DNA from: Cheiracanthium punctorium
Taxonomy: Eukaryota; Arthropoda; Arachnida; Araneae; Cheiracanthiidae
Direction of reading: 5' to 3'
Assembly: GCA_038373885.1 (NCBI GenBank)
Contig: JAWZYV010014431.1
Coordinates: 62,001-126,000, forward strand
DNA: 64,000 nt
The notes under the pieces: model-generated
What the model saw: only the letters and a program-made list of their open reading frames with translations
What the model was told of the DNA's origin: nothing
Databases searched by the model: none
In this document: one piece after another, positions 12,350 through 24,237 of the stretch
Position numbering within the stretch: position 1 is the first letter of the stretch
Layout of the letters: each line of letters opens with the position of its first letter
Translations under genes and position numbers: made by a program

Positions 12350-13340
12350 ACTATTGCGAATGCAGCGCTTACTCACGAAATTACTGTATATTTTAAAGAA
12401 TGGAGCAAAATGTATGATCGGTTACAGTTGACAACAAAAGCAAATTGCTGGGGGGGATCTGTATGAAATTGTTATTCAAGATCTGCCACTAATGATGAAA
12501 CATGTTAATTTAAAAAGAGTTCAACATGCAGAATTCCAAAAGGATAAAGAGAATAGATCTTCTACAGTTTGAATACTTCAAGTAGATTTTGCTATGCCCT
12601 TTGCATGTGAATACGAAAATGAAATACTGAATGCTCTTAAGAGCAGAGCAAATGTGTTCCTTTTTAAAGCAGCAGTATTTTTTCAAGGACAATGTCAAAC
12701 ATATGTTGTTTGTTCTGACTCTAGCTCTAAAGACAAAGATACTGTTCTATCATGTATTGAGCTACTATATGATTAAACCATTGAAAATTAAAAAGACTAT
12801 GTTTCACTAGAAGAAGTCATTTGGAACGATGGTCCAAATTTGGAGTTTAAAAATAAGTTTATGGTTAAAAGTCTTAAAATATTAACCAATAAATATAACC
12901 GTCCATTTACCGGAAATATTTTGCCACTGCAAATGGCAAAAGTATAGTTAATGGCGTAGGTGGAAATATAAACAACTTGTCCGGCAGAAGATGATGGGAC
13001 AAAACTAGACAACTGTGCAGTCTGCGGCAGATTTTGCGATAGTTGCATCAGCATTGTGTAAAACCACAAAAATCTTTTTTATTTCTAAAGAACAAATAAA
13101 ACAATCAATTAAATTGAGAAAACCATGGGAAACAGTATTTGTAATTAATGGAATAATACGTTTTCACGCGATACATTGCCAGGAAGGTAACGTATGCTAC
13201 AAAAGGAGTGCAAAATGATAAAGAGGAAGTTATATTTGATATGAAGCTAAGTGTTGAGTTCAATCTTCAAGTTGGAGACTGGGTTACAGTTATGTTTGAA
13301 GGTAAAAAATTTTCAGGAGAAAAATCATTCTGAACCAGGA
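12350..13340 (+). pseudogene. relic of an uncharacterised arthropod element-like protein
   Basis: Pieces in three frames line up with a family I recognise only as unnamed arthropod and cnidarian predicted proteins. They are an EWSKMYDRLQLTTKANCW segment (about 12400), VNLKRVQHAEFQKDKENRSS (12510), MPFACEYENEILNALKSRAN (12594) and VCSDSSSKDKD. Next come IWNDGPNLEFKNKF (12815) and TANGKSIVNGVGGNI (12925), then ADFAIVASALCK and FFISKEQIKQSI (13023-13110). The DG...FKNKF and GK-x-NGVGG blocks look like conserved active-site-type motifs. The function is unknown; a transposase-like origin is an inference. Confidence 0.45.
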
Positions 13341-13922
13341 TGAGATAAAAAGTTTCTGTGATGCATCATTCTATAGGTACATCAAAAATGTTCAAGTGGC
13401 CAACTTCGCCTGATTGTATTGTATACAGACTACTGAAGAATGAAATAAACGTCAGAATGAAAAAAAAAAGAAAATAACTGCACCTGTACTTGCCAATAAC
13501 TGTACCCAGTTTAAATTTGAAGAGGAAATTTAATCTCAAAATGAGATTTCTAATTTTTTTTAAAGTATATATATTATTATAAATATATTGTGTATATTAT
13601 ACATGTTCCTAGTAAATTCACAGGCAGACTCACATGTAACGTCTTAAATATAAGATCCGACTGGGCAGATCTTCTGAAACTTCCGACCCGAGCTTATCTC
13701 CGTATTCAGATGTCACACTTAAGACTGACGGATCTCATGACATCAGGGTCTTATCTTAGGAAGTCAGTTAGGCGATGTTCAGTAGAGTAGTCAAGAATGT
13801 CAATGATTTCGACCAATCAGAGTTCAAGTGTCGAAAGGGTTTACGCAACAGTGCTAGTGTGTTCCAAGTTTTTAGCGTTTATTTTCTACCATGTGCAAAG
13901 TAAAAATTTAATATTTCCAATT
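13341..13922. other. spacer before the Harbinger accessory gene
   Basis: No coding homology was seen. About 13590-13800 is less AT-rich than its surroundings and may hold the promoter and 5' end of the Harbinger element, but I could not define terminal inverted repeats. Confidence 0.35.
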
Positions 13923-14396
13923 ATGGGAAATTCAAGAAATCCAAGAGCTCCAAATTTCAATCAGGAAGGAAAAGATATTTTGATAAGATATTTAGAAGAT
14001 TATCCCCAATTGATTAATGGAGAATTAAGAAGCTTTTTCGAAAATATCATGGAGAAAGATCAGATATGGGAAGAAATTGCGGCACTTATAAATGCAAATA
14101 GCAGTAATAACCAGACAGGAGCACAGGTAAAAAAAAATAGAGTAAGAACTTTGTTTGAACATTAAATACCTCCAAAAGAGGCCTTACCTCTAAATCTATT
14201 TTAAGGATATTCTGTGTTGTGTAAATAAGTATTCATTGTTAAGTTTTTAAGTATATTTTTCCTTAACACCAGTAATTTTGGATGTTCTTTTAATGCTTTT
14301 TCAGGTATTGTGTGTTCAAACAAGTTTTTATTCTACATTTATCTTTAACTTCTATGTTTTTTGTTCCTTTGAACATGATTATAGATTTTTTTTTAA

Positions 14397-14451
<55 letters not shown>

Positions 14452-17400
14452 GGGCTCATACTCCCTCGGGGAAACCTGGAAACCTCATGAAAAAATGAAT
14501 TATTCTTGTAAAAACCTGGAAAATCGAATTTTTATCTGGAAAATCACAGTTTTCCCATTTTCCTGTATTTTCTGTTTTTATTCAGTGCAATTAAGTATTC
14601 CCAAGCCACAAAAAATATATTTTTTTAAAGTGATGTGCTGTTAATTATTATATCTATATTTAAAAGTTTCTATTTAAAAAACTTTTGTAAATTGCTGGTG
14701 CATGGTTGTTTTGCCTGAACTAAACAGTATGATAAAAATCACTCAAAAATTGCTGTAAATAAGAAATAAAGTATTATAATCCTTTGATTGAAACATATAT
14801 TTGTAAAAAATTGTCTGGAACACCTCTTAAAACTCAGGGAATATTATTTCATAAAATGAGTACAAACCCTGATATTGTGTGACAAAGTTTTTGTTCTGTA
14901 ATTATCTTCAACACCAGTTTTTCTTAATGCTTTTTGTTTCAATTTTTTATAACTGAGTTCAAACAAGTTTTTATTTATCCTTAATAAAGCTATCTTTAAT
15001 ATTTTTCTTTTCCTTCAAATTTTTACTAGACCTCTTTTTGAAGTATTAAATATTTTTTAATAGGTCAGTAAAAGATAGAAAGACCTCAAAAGCCAAAGCC
15101 GCAGATTTAAAAAATGACTTAAATAAAACAGGAGGAGGCCCTCAATCTGTAAAAAAATTAACAGATTTTGAAGAACGAATTTTAGCCCTCATTGGGAAGA
15201 CCATAGTTGAGGGTATTACTGGGTGTCAGTATGACACAACAGCACAACTACAGGTACTTGTATATATATTTTTCATAAAAATCTTCACATTGTTTTAAGC
15301 ATGCTTCCATTCAGAGATAACAGATTAACAATTAATTACAATGTCACATTTTAGTTTAATTTATAAAAATTTTATTAAAATATATGCAAAAATTTAATTT
15401 TATTTTACAACTTTTGCAAACTGAAATTTCTCTTCAAGAAGTCTTATATCTTCATACTTCATTTTGCTACTTTTATAATTAATTATATTTTTTTGGATTC
15501 TATTTAATGTCATAATTTTTTGTTGTGATGCCAATGATTAATTTTGGATGAAATCTAAATATTTATAGCCTAAAGATGAGTAAGTCTTCTTTAAGAGAGT
15601 TTTTTGTACTTCTTCATCTGATTCAGATTCAGAGTTCATTTGTGCTTTCATTTTTTTACTGCCCAGACTCTATTAGATGGGTTTAGAAAAAAAAAACCAT
15701 TCAAAATATGCAAAAAATATGAAAACTACTTAGCAACAAAAGAAATTTTATTTTATTTAACTTGACTTTACAATGTAATTTATCCGTAATTTCCAAGTGT
15801 TATTTAATTGTTAAATGCAAATTTCTTTGTTTATATCTAAAAATTATCATGGATTTTAGAGAGTCGACAGTATAAGCAACTTTTTTGAACACATGCACAG
15901 TTTGTTTAGACACCTAACAACACCCCTCAGAGTTTTAAAGCATTTCTTACATAATGTAATGAATAAATCATTTTTGATGCTTCTTACTCTCAGCAGAAAA
16001 TCTGATGTTGTCGGTGAGGAGTTCATTTTAGCATTACGATACCTACTAGTGAAAAACTTGCGCAAGTTAAATCATATTGTAACTCAAGTACTGTCCCCCC
16101 CCCCCCCCCGGCCCCTAGGAGAATTATTTATTTTTCACATTATAAAAGGAATTTTGTAATACATATTAATACAGTAAATGTACTTGTATGTGTGTTAGAG
16201 AGAGTAAAAGTATAATTTTATGTACTTATTTTTTTCAGGTGTTGCAAAATAATACACATACAACAGTTAAGTTTAACACACTTTAATATACAATCATTAA
16301 TTTACAAACAAAGTACAATCAAAAATTAATATAATGCTATTTACTTTTTAGAACAAAAGATTCGAAGAACCAGGAACACCAAAGGTATATTTTTACAAAT
16401 AAATTTATAACTTTTTTTCTTTCTTCCAGTAATGAAAAGTAATACATTGCTCAAGACTTTCATAGTACAAACTATACATTTTTTCATTATTTATATTACA
16501 GATGTTTGACATTCCGTATGAATGTGACGTAACAGAAATGAATGAAACAGAGAACCAGGGGACTTATGCTACAAGTAAGTCACTAAAACAATGGAAACAA
16601 TCTCCATACTTAAATATCCAAAAGCTTTGACTAATTAATGTAGATACTTTACAATAAGATGGAACACAAAACATAATTATATACCAAATGAAATTTTAAA
16701 TATTCCAAGCTATTCCAGTTGTAACAGGCATATCATTAAATTAATCCAAATTTTTAAGTGTTTATATTCATTGACACTTGATAAAATAATTATTCCAAAA
16801 ATAATATTTATGCTATGACAGTACGTTTTAAAATCTTTTCTTGTGCCATTTATATATATTAAAAAAAAAAGGCTATACAAACATTATTTTTTGACAACAA
16901 ACAGAAATTATGAGTTGTTTTGTTCATTACCATGGAGATATAACTAAGGCGTAACGACTAAATAGGCAATATTAGAAAAAAGTGGACTAAAATTTCTCAA
17001 AAGATTGTACATGGTGCTACCTATTGCAAGGGAGACTAAAAATTCAAGCATTTACCATTGTTTTCAATACCTTGAGAGAATAAAAAATTAATGTTTTGGC
17101 TCAAACGAAATTAAAAATGGGTAAAATATCTTGTTCTGTCCCAGGATGCGAAACTGGATATCCCTCTGAAAGAAAAAAAAGAAGGAACTGAAAAGTTAAG
17201 TTTATTTTCTGCTCTGGTAAGCAAAAAAAAATTATGGAGGTCCAATCTATGTTAACTCTCAAACTTCAAATAACTTGATCTATTAGATAATTCATGTAAT
17301 GTTACAAATTCGGTATACTAATTTTATTATTTCAAAAACAAGGAATGTTAGCGCTTTGGTTTTGACTTTAAGCACTTTGGCTATCCACAAAATCTTGCGA

Positions 17401-18563
17401 ACTATCTCAATCTTGTTGGATTTTGGCGAAATATCGCCAAATTAAAAATCAGAAAGAAACCTTTCAAAATGAACCCAGCTTGGAGATACAGGAAATATTT
17501 GGTGGATAGATAGCACGCTCGGCGAATTGGAGACTAAAGGGAATAACAAAAGAGGAAAATTGGGTTACATCTTACAGTATTAGTTATTCCTCCTTATATC
17601 CTCTATCTCCATGGTTCTGACAAATTTGACAAGGAATTCTGATTTTATATGAACAAATATATATATATGTGTGTGTGTGTCTATTTTTAAGTTTTTTTTT
17701 TTAGATTCTCAAAACACATCAACACTTAATGATTCACAATGGAATTTATCTGCAGACAAAAGTATGTATACAATTTAATTCTTTCTTGCAAACATTGTTA
17801 TATAATTTAAATTTATGAATTTTAGTTCAGATTTTTTTTTTTTTTTCAATGAAAGTATTACCTCCATTTCCCTTACAAGTGGCAGTACAGAGGAAAAGAA
17901 TTGCTATGAGACAACACAAAGTACAAATGAATTGTACATTATTTATTTATTTTTTACTTAAAAAGCTTTTAATATTTTTACTAATTTGCTCCTGTGACTG
18001 ATGGCATAAGTCTGAATTTTTAATATTTAATTTATAAAACTTTTTATAGTAATTTAATAACATTGATTTTAATTTATAAAACTGAACATTAAATTCCCAG
18101 GAAAGAATTTGATAAAAACAACCTACAAAAAACTTAAAAACTAGTTGACAAGGTTGATGCAATTTCCATAAATATATTTAAGAAAAATGTCAAACACAAA
18201 ATAAAAATAATTGGCCCAACAGCCAGTAAAAACATAATTAAGGAAATTGTACTGTCCTTAAGATTTTAAAAAAATATTTTCTTTTCAGATTCATCGTCAA
18301 AACAACAGGTTCAAAATTACAGAAAAAGAAAACTCATCATTGACAATGAAATAGAGGAAATGAAAGAAGAACAAAAAAAGATACGGGAAGATCTTGAGAC
18401 CATGAAAAAATATATTAATGAAATGAAAGAAAACTGCACAAAACACCTACAAGTAGCCACGGACACAAACGAGGTGATCAAAGGCCTACACAATTTACTT
18501 GGTGTTTTAGTTCAGATTGTAGCAAAAAAAAAAGAAGGTATAACTCTAGTAGAAGATGAATAA
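13923..18563 (+). CDS. PIF/Harbinger accessory protein, Myb/SANT-like, six exons
   Basis: Exons are 13923-14126 (or -14141), 15064-15253, 16352-16384, 16502-16574, 17705-17761 and 18289-18563. Exon 1 starts MGNSRNPRAPNFNQEGKDI and contains the trihelix Myb/SANT-like fold typical of the second Harbinger gene (PQLINGELRSFF, WEEIAALINA, NNQTGAQVKK). Exon 6 is a Lys/Glu-rich coiled coil. Exons 2-6 join in consistent phase with GT-AG borders and no stop. The exon 1 to exon 2 join is one base out of phase with either donor, so a small exon or an indel near the A9 run is unresolved. In Harbinger elements this protein binds the ends and brings the transposase to the nucleus. The stop codon lies inside an AATAAA hexamer. 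Confidence 0.7.
14403..14449. repeat. (TA)n microsatellite
   Basis: A run of alternating T and A lies in intron 1 of the Harbinger accessory gene. It creates spurious Ile-Tyr open frames. Confidence 0.9.
14450..14871. mobile_element. hAT-type MITE in intron 1
   Basis: The left end cagggctcatactccct and the right end, whose reverse complement begins cagggtttgtactcat, form an imperfect terminal inverted repeat of the CAGGG type used by many hAT MITEs. The 422-bp body contains repeated cctggaaa motifs and no coding region. The (TA)n run on the left prevents a clear 8-bp target duplication. Confidence 0.55.
16084..16109. repeat. poly-C run
   Basis: A C homopolymer lies in intron 2 of the Harbinger accessory gene. 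Confidence 0.8.
17118..17216 (+). pseudogene. THAP-domain N-terminal fragment
   Basis: MGKISCSVPGCETGYPSE has the C-x4-C start of a THAP zinc finger. After one extra A in a run of eight, the frame would continue with EKLSLFSAL and meet a gtaagc splice donor. The rest of the domain is not recognisable downstream. It sits in intron 4 of the Harbinger accessory gene on the same strand, and is probably the remains of a THAP-containing element inserted there. Confidence 0.4.
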
Positions 18564-18605
18564 AGATTTTATCATGAATGTACAAGTCATAATTATCAAA
18601 TATAT

Positions 18606-19121
18606 TTAAAGAAAATTGTGTTGTGTTGTATCAAGTAGCTTTGCAGCTTGTAGCTGCAAAGCTACTTCATCCCTTAATATGCGTGCACTAGCACTTGGGG
18701 TTGAGTCATCAGGATCATTATCATCTGCAGAGTACTTTACAGGAAAGAGTATCCGTACTCTATACTTTATGCAGATGTTATGCAACACAGTAGCAGTCAT
18801 TTGTAGGGTATACATTACTTTATCACCACTTTCATCCAGAATCCTGAAACAGGACTTCAAAACTCTAAAACACCATTCAATCACATTTCATGTGGAACAG
18901 TGTTTTTTATTGAAGAGGTGCTCCTGAGGTGCGACAAAGTTCAAAAATGTTGTGAGTAGAAATATTTCTAATGGATAACCACTGTCACCCAGTATATATT
19001 TATTCCACTGGATTGTTTGCAGGAGACTTTTCAAACCACACAAGTGCCAAATAGGAGAATCATGACAGCTTCCGGGCCATCTAGCTACCACATCTAAAAT
19101 GATTAAATCTGAATCACAAAC
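18606..19121 (-). pseudogene. PIF/Harbinger transposase (DDE_Tnp_4), last exon
   Basis: The last exon of a Harbinger nuclease begins after a tttttag acceptor (19122-19123). It reads VARWPGSCHDSPIW, ILGDSGYP (the second catalytic Asp) and EHLFNKKHCST. A TGA stop at 18888-18890 interrupts it, and the frame resumes at once with the block that holds the catalytic Glu (VIEWCFRVLKS) and LHNICIKYRV. The position usually holds an Arg codon, so a single substitution is likely. Exons with the first catalytic Asp are missing because the sequence beyond 19230 belongs to a pogo element. It converges on the accessory gene, whose stop lies 42 bp away. Confidence 0.8.
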
Positions 19122-19230
19122 CTAAAAATAAAATGTACAAGTCAAATTAAAAATTATGTAAGTGAATGACTAACTGAAATGTGTGTAAACAGTAAATGAA
19201 TGTATAATACATGATGAAAAAACAAGTATA

Positions 19231-20252
19231 CAAAATTGGAAGAGAAGCTTGAAGAATGGATCGAATGTGAGAGAAAAAAAGGACTAACTGTTTCTACAGT
19301 TAGGACTGGCTGTTTCTACAGTTAGGCTGCGTGCTAAATTAATGGCATCTAACATGGGCAGTAAAGATTTTAAAGGTGGCCCTTCGTGGTGCTACCGATT
19401 CATGAAACGGCGAAGGCTGTCCAATCGTGCAAGAACGACTGTCGGACAGTTCTTGCCTGCAGATTGGCAGGAAAAGAAAGTGACATTCTTGGCTTATGTC
19501 AAAGAAGTGAATAAAAAACGCCTGAAGGATTACCATATTATCAACATGGATGAGGTGCCATTATCTTTTGACTGCCCACCGACAAGGACAGTGAATAAGA
19601 TTGGCGAAAAAACGATTTCAGTTGCAACTACAGGGAATAAAAAGTCATGCTTTACATGCGTGCTTTGATGGGGGGGGGGGGGGGGAATTTAAAACCTCTA
19701 ATTTTATTTAAAAGAAAAAACGTTCCAAAGGGAAATTTCCCTAAGGATATTGTTATCTTTGCCAATGAAAAAGACTGGATGAGTGTAGATATGATGCTGA
19801 AATGGTTGGATGATTGTTATCGTACATGGAAAGGAGTATCTTTCAATCCACGTTCACTTTTAACTATGGACTCGATGACAGCCCATAAAGTGGAACAAGT
19901 CAAAAAGAGGGGTGAAAAATTAAACACGGACATAGCGATCATACTGGGAGGACTAACAAAAAAGCTTCAACCATTGGACATTACCATAAACCGTTCTTTT
20001 AAGAATGAAATGAGGAAAAGGTGGAAAGCTTGGATGTCCAGACATTCCCACACTTACACTGCGACTGGCAAAGTTCGGCGAACGCCATATGAAATAATTT
20101 CACAGTGGATCGTCGATTCCTGGGCTGCAGTAAATACGGTACGTAAAAGTACCATTGTAAAAGCCTTCCAGGAATCAGGAATAATTGGCATAACCAGCCA
20201 CACATCTGATGACGATGTTGATTCTGATGATGGAAACGATATAGATTCATAA
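19231..20252 (+). pseudogene. pogo/Tigger transposase, 5'-truncated
   Basis: This is a DDE_1 (pogo/Tigger) transposase lacking its N-terminal DNA-binding helices. The remains of the CENP-B-like domain (KLEEWIECERKKGL; WCYRFMKRRRLSNRART) precede the catalytic core. The three Asp positions are present: NMDEVPLSFD, LLTMDSMTAHK and KLQPLDITINRSFK. The frame changes at a run of 15 G (19671-19685) between the two halves. A 21-bp direct duplication (gtttctacagttaggactgg at 19297, again at 19318) disturbs the N-terminal part. The C-terminus is acidic and ends at 20252; an AATAAA lies near 20366. The 5' end adjoins the truncated Harbinger transposase. Confidence 0.8.
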
Positions 20253-20919
20253 GAGGAAAATGCCGTGGACGACAATGTGTTGTGCTTATTTATAACCAAC
20301 AGCGAGGAGAGAGTGATTTCGAGGAATTTTAATTTTGGATATATTGTTTATTTTATTATTTTGATAATAAATTTATTACGATAATACAAAAATTTTCAAT
20401 TCATTATTTTGCTGTATGGTTAAACTCACTGTCGTACATTCATCTGCTGCTGTTATATTTGAAATCTGCCAAATGGTGAGTACAAAATGTTTCTTTTCTT
20501 TTTTTAAATTGTTTTTGTATGGGGAAAAATACTAGTGCCTAAGGTATTATTTTAGCTCTTTCCCTTACTTATTCATATTTAAAATATTGTATATTTTCAT
20601 ATGGTTAAATAAGTTGTATGCACAGGCTATAAATTACGATGCGATGCTTACGATGATCTTTTATTTTTCAACAATTTTACTATGATGCGGCACTTACAAT
20701 GGAACGGCGCTTATACCGAAAAGTGCGTGTAGATTTCTTCTTGATTTTTGTACTTGTGTTTTTCATGTTGGAAGAGTTGCTGGTATATTTATGTGTCTGT
20801 ATTCTGCTTGGTGAAGCCTTTGAAGGGTTGCATGTATAAAATCTGAGAGGCTGCCCAAGCGACAGATGGGGTAGTGGAGAGAGTTAATGCCACAATAATT
20901 AACACCCTTCAACACTTAC
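20253..20919. other. pogo 3' flank and unassigned DNA
   Basis: It contains the probable pogo polyadenylation signal and a stretch (20630-20730) with gcggcacttacaatgg-like motifs that may be the subterminal region of that element. No genes were seen. Confidence 0.3.
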
Positions 20920-21720
20920 CCCTTCAATGCCACAAACTAACACCCTTCAACACCCTTCTTTGCACTTTTAGCCTACAGGACAGCAGTACATTCTCCAGCT
21001 CATCTAATTTATGGAAGGGAGTTAGTGTTGCCAATATATCTTATAAATAGCCCCCATTAATGTCATATTCTCACCAGAGGGAACTCAGTGAATTATTTAG
21101 AAATTCGTCTATAAAATTGTTTTAAAATAATAAAAGTTAATTTAGTTGAAGCTGCAGAAAAGCAAGAAAGGTATAGGAAGAAAGTGTGTAAGGACAAGGG
21201 TAGTGTTATAGGAGATCTGGTGATGCTATACACTCCTTCAGCTAAAGTTAGGCAAGGGAAAAAATTCCTAAATTTAATAAAGGGGTTTACAGAGTCAAAA
21301 ATCAACCTAGTAATGTCAATTTTGAAATCATCAACATATACAATCATAAGAATATACAAGTAGTCCATGTTGAGAGGTTAACCAAAATTCCAGAACGTCT
21401 CATTTTCCCATCTCTTGATGAGGTGTTCATAGAGGAAGAGCCTAATGCTCCTAATACAAAAGTGAAATTTTAAGTTCGCCAGATCTCCATAACAATCCTT
21501 TTCCCAAAAGCCATACAAAAACATTCAAGATTTTTGTAAATAGCAATCGAGTGCTCAAGAAGCAGCCCAGGACAGTACAGCAGCCTACGAGGGAGTGCTC
21601 TGCCCCAGTTGTTCAGACCCCACCACAACCTGTGGTACCTTCAAGCACAAGACAGGCAAATAATCACCAGTACAACCTGCATCCCCGACACCATGGTTTT
21701 GTCAGAACAAAAAATTAAAG
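20920..21720 (+). pseudogene. Ty3/gypsy integrase C-terminus and pol tail
   Basis: Broken frames match the end of gypsy pol. YRTAVHSPAHLIYGREL (about 20975-21025) is the end of the integrase core. IGDLVMLYTPSAKVRQGKKF and the following residues (about 21210-21270) form the GPY/F-type C-terminal domain. QYNLHPRHHGFVRTKN (about 21670) matches the YNLRPR-type tail. Stops and frameshifts separate the pieces, and everything upstream in pol is missing. It would have inserted element cDNA into chromosomes. It need not belong to the same copy as the fragment at the start of the window. Confidence 0.7.
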
Positions 21721-23600
21721 GACTTTTAAAACCAAAGAATTCAAACATGTTATAATGTGAAATTTTTATGTGTCATTTTTGTTTATATATATAGAATTTT
21801 TGCAAGTTAAAATGTGTTTAAATTGTAAATTGTTTCAATTGATGTTCAAATATAATGTATGAGTATATAATATAAATTTAACACTAATTTGTTGGGCCCA
21901 ACATAATTATATCTGCTGCTGAGCATATTTTTTTTTTAATTGAAATATTTATTGGTTAAGTAGCTAACCATCTAATGTGAATATTTTTAATTTTTGATTG
22001 TGTTCTTCACCTAGATATAACAAAGTGTTAATATTTTAAATTTTGTGAATCATTTTACGTATGTTTTGTCAAGTGTAGCAATTACTAGAGGACTGACTGT
22101 AGAAGGCTAAACACACTAGTTTTAAATTTTATCAGTGTTCAAAGTCTACTAAATTTCTAATTGTTTGATATATTTTTGTTAAGTGTAGAAATTTGGAATG
22201 GTTAGGAATGTTGTAGGGTAGTGAAGTGAAATAATAATGAAGTGTTTAAAATGTTATTCAATTGTGTATATTAATAACATTTGTGAAGACTGATGGCTGA
22301 CCCTTTTTTTTTTATTTACTTGTTCTATATTTACCGTTTTGGTGCCAAACATCCAGCGATCGTGTTGATATCATAGTGGAATGAAATGGTATATACTTGT
22401 TCAAGTAATTGAAATTATTTGTGCAACAATTTTCTTTTAAATTTTAAATACATGAAGCATGGTTTGTAAGAGCTGATATTAATTTTGAGGGCTGAAATAT
22501 GTTTTTTAGAGCTGACAATTTTTCATAAAATGTTAATTGGGGATTTGGTAATTTTCTTTAGAAGAATTTCAGAGTTTTTGGTAATTAAGTTTTTTTTTTC
22601 TTTTCAATATATAATTATCTTTTCTAGAATTCTTTAACTTTCCTTTTTAATTTTAATAGCGTTCAATATTTACGAGCTTTGATACTAATCTATTGATATG
22701 ATTATCGAAGAAGAAAACAACGACGGCGGAAGACTACACCAACGATGCACCCACGCTATTTCAAATTTTAAAATACGAAATCAATTTCTGCAATATTTAA
22801 ATCAACAAGTACAACTTTAAAGCATCAAACCATCATCAAAGTTCAAGTTTCAATTTTCCACAATCGTAATACCACAAGTTTTAAACAGTCATAATTTTCA
22901 TTTCGATCGAACTACTCCTGCAATGGAAGGTTTCATGCGCAAGAGGCCGGGAAGATTTAAGGTGGTGACAAGCGTGGTTCTGCCAGCTTGACTTTGCTCT
23001 CACCGACTTTTTACCCGGACTTTTTGGATTTATGGAATTCTTTCAAGAAGAGACGTTATGTAACATAAAGAAAAAAGAAATGGCGAATGCAAGTTAGATG
23101 ATGACTCAACTTGAGTAGGGCCCTTCTCAACTAAGAAATGATAAGTCTTTCTTTTACTTCTCTCTTTCATTTCTTAAATTTTTCTTTTTTGAGCTCAAAG
23201 TAGGCAAAAATTTAAATTAAATATGTCAGCTCGGGGAAACGGTGAATTTAAGACAATGGTAGATTATAAATTTTTGTTGAGGTTACATAATAGTTCTTAA
23301 TTTATTTGGTAATTTTTAAATGTAAACGATCTAGTAAGTCTTTTAATAAATGTGAGTTTTGTTTGTAAAAATGGCTTCTCTTTATTTATCGCACTTCGAG
23401 TAAATTTGAATTAGGAGTTTTCGTTCAGATTATTTCAGGTATTTGCACGTAAGCCGAAGGATCTGGTGTTATTGCAGTAAACTTCTTTGATCGTGACATT
23501 TTATTTTCTAGGATCAAATTAAATAGGAACAGCATTTTTTCTAATAATTATGTTAGGCTATTTTATTTAGATGTAGAGAAAAGTTAGGGCGCAACAAAAT
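21721..23600 (+). other. non-coding; possible long 3' LTR of the gypsy relic
   Basis: No coding region was found in 1.9 kb directly after gypsy pol. The stretch could be a 3' LTR: candidate starts are tgttataatg (about 21749) or tgttgggcccaaca (about 21891), and the candidate end is gggcgcaaca (about 23600), immediately before piggyBac-like coding sequence. With no second LTR in the window this cannot be confirmed. Confidence 0.3.
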
Positions 23601-23607
23601 TCCCAGA

Positions 23608-24094
23608 CCAGCCCTATCGAAATGTACAATCAAAATATGGGAGGGGTAGACTTGATGGACTCTTCACTTGGCCTTTACTGACATACACTGTGACACAAAA
23701 GGCGGTATTTGTGCATTTTCCATCACATACAAAATGTAGCTGTTGTCAATTCCTAGCTTTTATGGAAAATGGATCCAGATAACGAAAACTTGGATTTGCT
23801 TTAGTTTAAATCCTCTATTCCTTCAATAATGATTTATCAAGGCTCTTTAAATTCAAACAAAAAAGAGGTAGATCATCACAGTCCTTTGGAGAACTAGCAG
23901 TGAAGAAAAGGGTAAGAATACAAGCTGCAACTGAACTGCGAAGAGATGTTGGCAGCCACTATCAAGCCAAAACTGAAGGACAGTATGCCGCTAAATGTCA
24001 TTTATACGGCCGTCCTAGAAAAACCAGATACATTTCTGCACGATGCAAAGAACCATTATGCCCTGAATGTTTTGAAGCTTTCTATTCACGATAA
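23608..24094 (+). pseudogene. piggyBac transposase C-terminal fragment
   Basis: The start encodes, in shifted frames, MYNQNMGGVDLMDSSL and VFVHFPITYK, which match the end of the piggyBac catalytic domain (DDE_Tnp_1_7). The open part 23900-24094 ends in a Cys-rich domain (KCHLYGRPRKTRYISARC, then CPECFEAFYSR), like the zinc-binding tail that recognises element ends. The catalytic Asp-rich core is not present here. Stops and frameshifts lie in 23680-23890. Confidence 0.65.
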
Positions 24095-24237
24095 ACACAA
24101 TTTTGTACATTTATAATGAATTTGGTGTTTGTAATTATTTGCTTTTATTTTTTTTAATGTAATAATTGTCTAAAAGAATAAAACGTGCTAAAAATCAGAA
24201 AAATATTACGGACAACTTTTATCTTAATCATGTAATA

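Noticed and set aside
14278..14644. Overlapping open frames through the (TA)n run in the Harbinger intron
   Set aside because: They consist of Ile-Tyr repeats from the microsatellite and have no independent coding signal.
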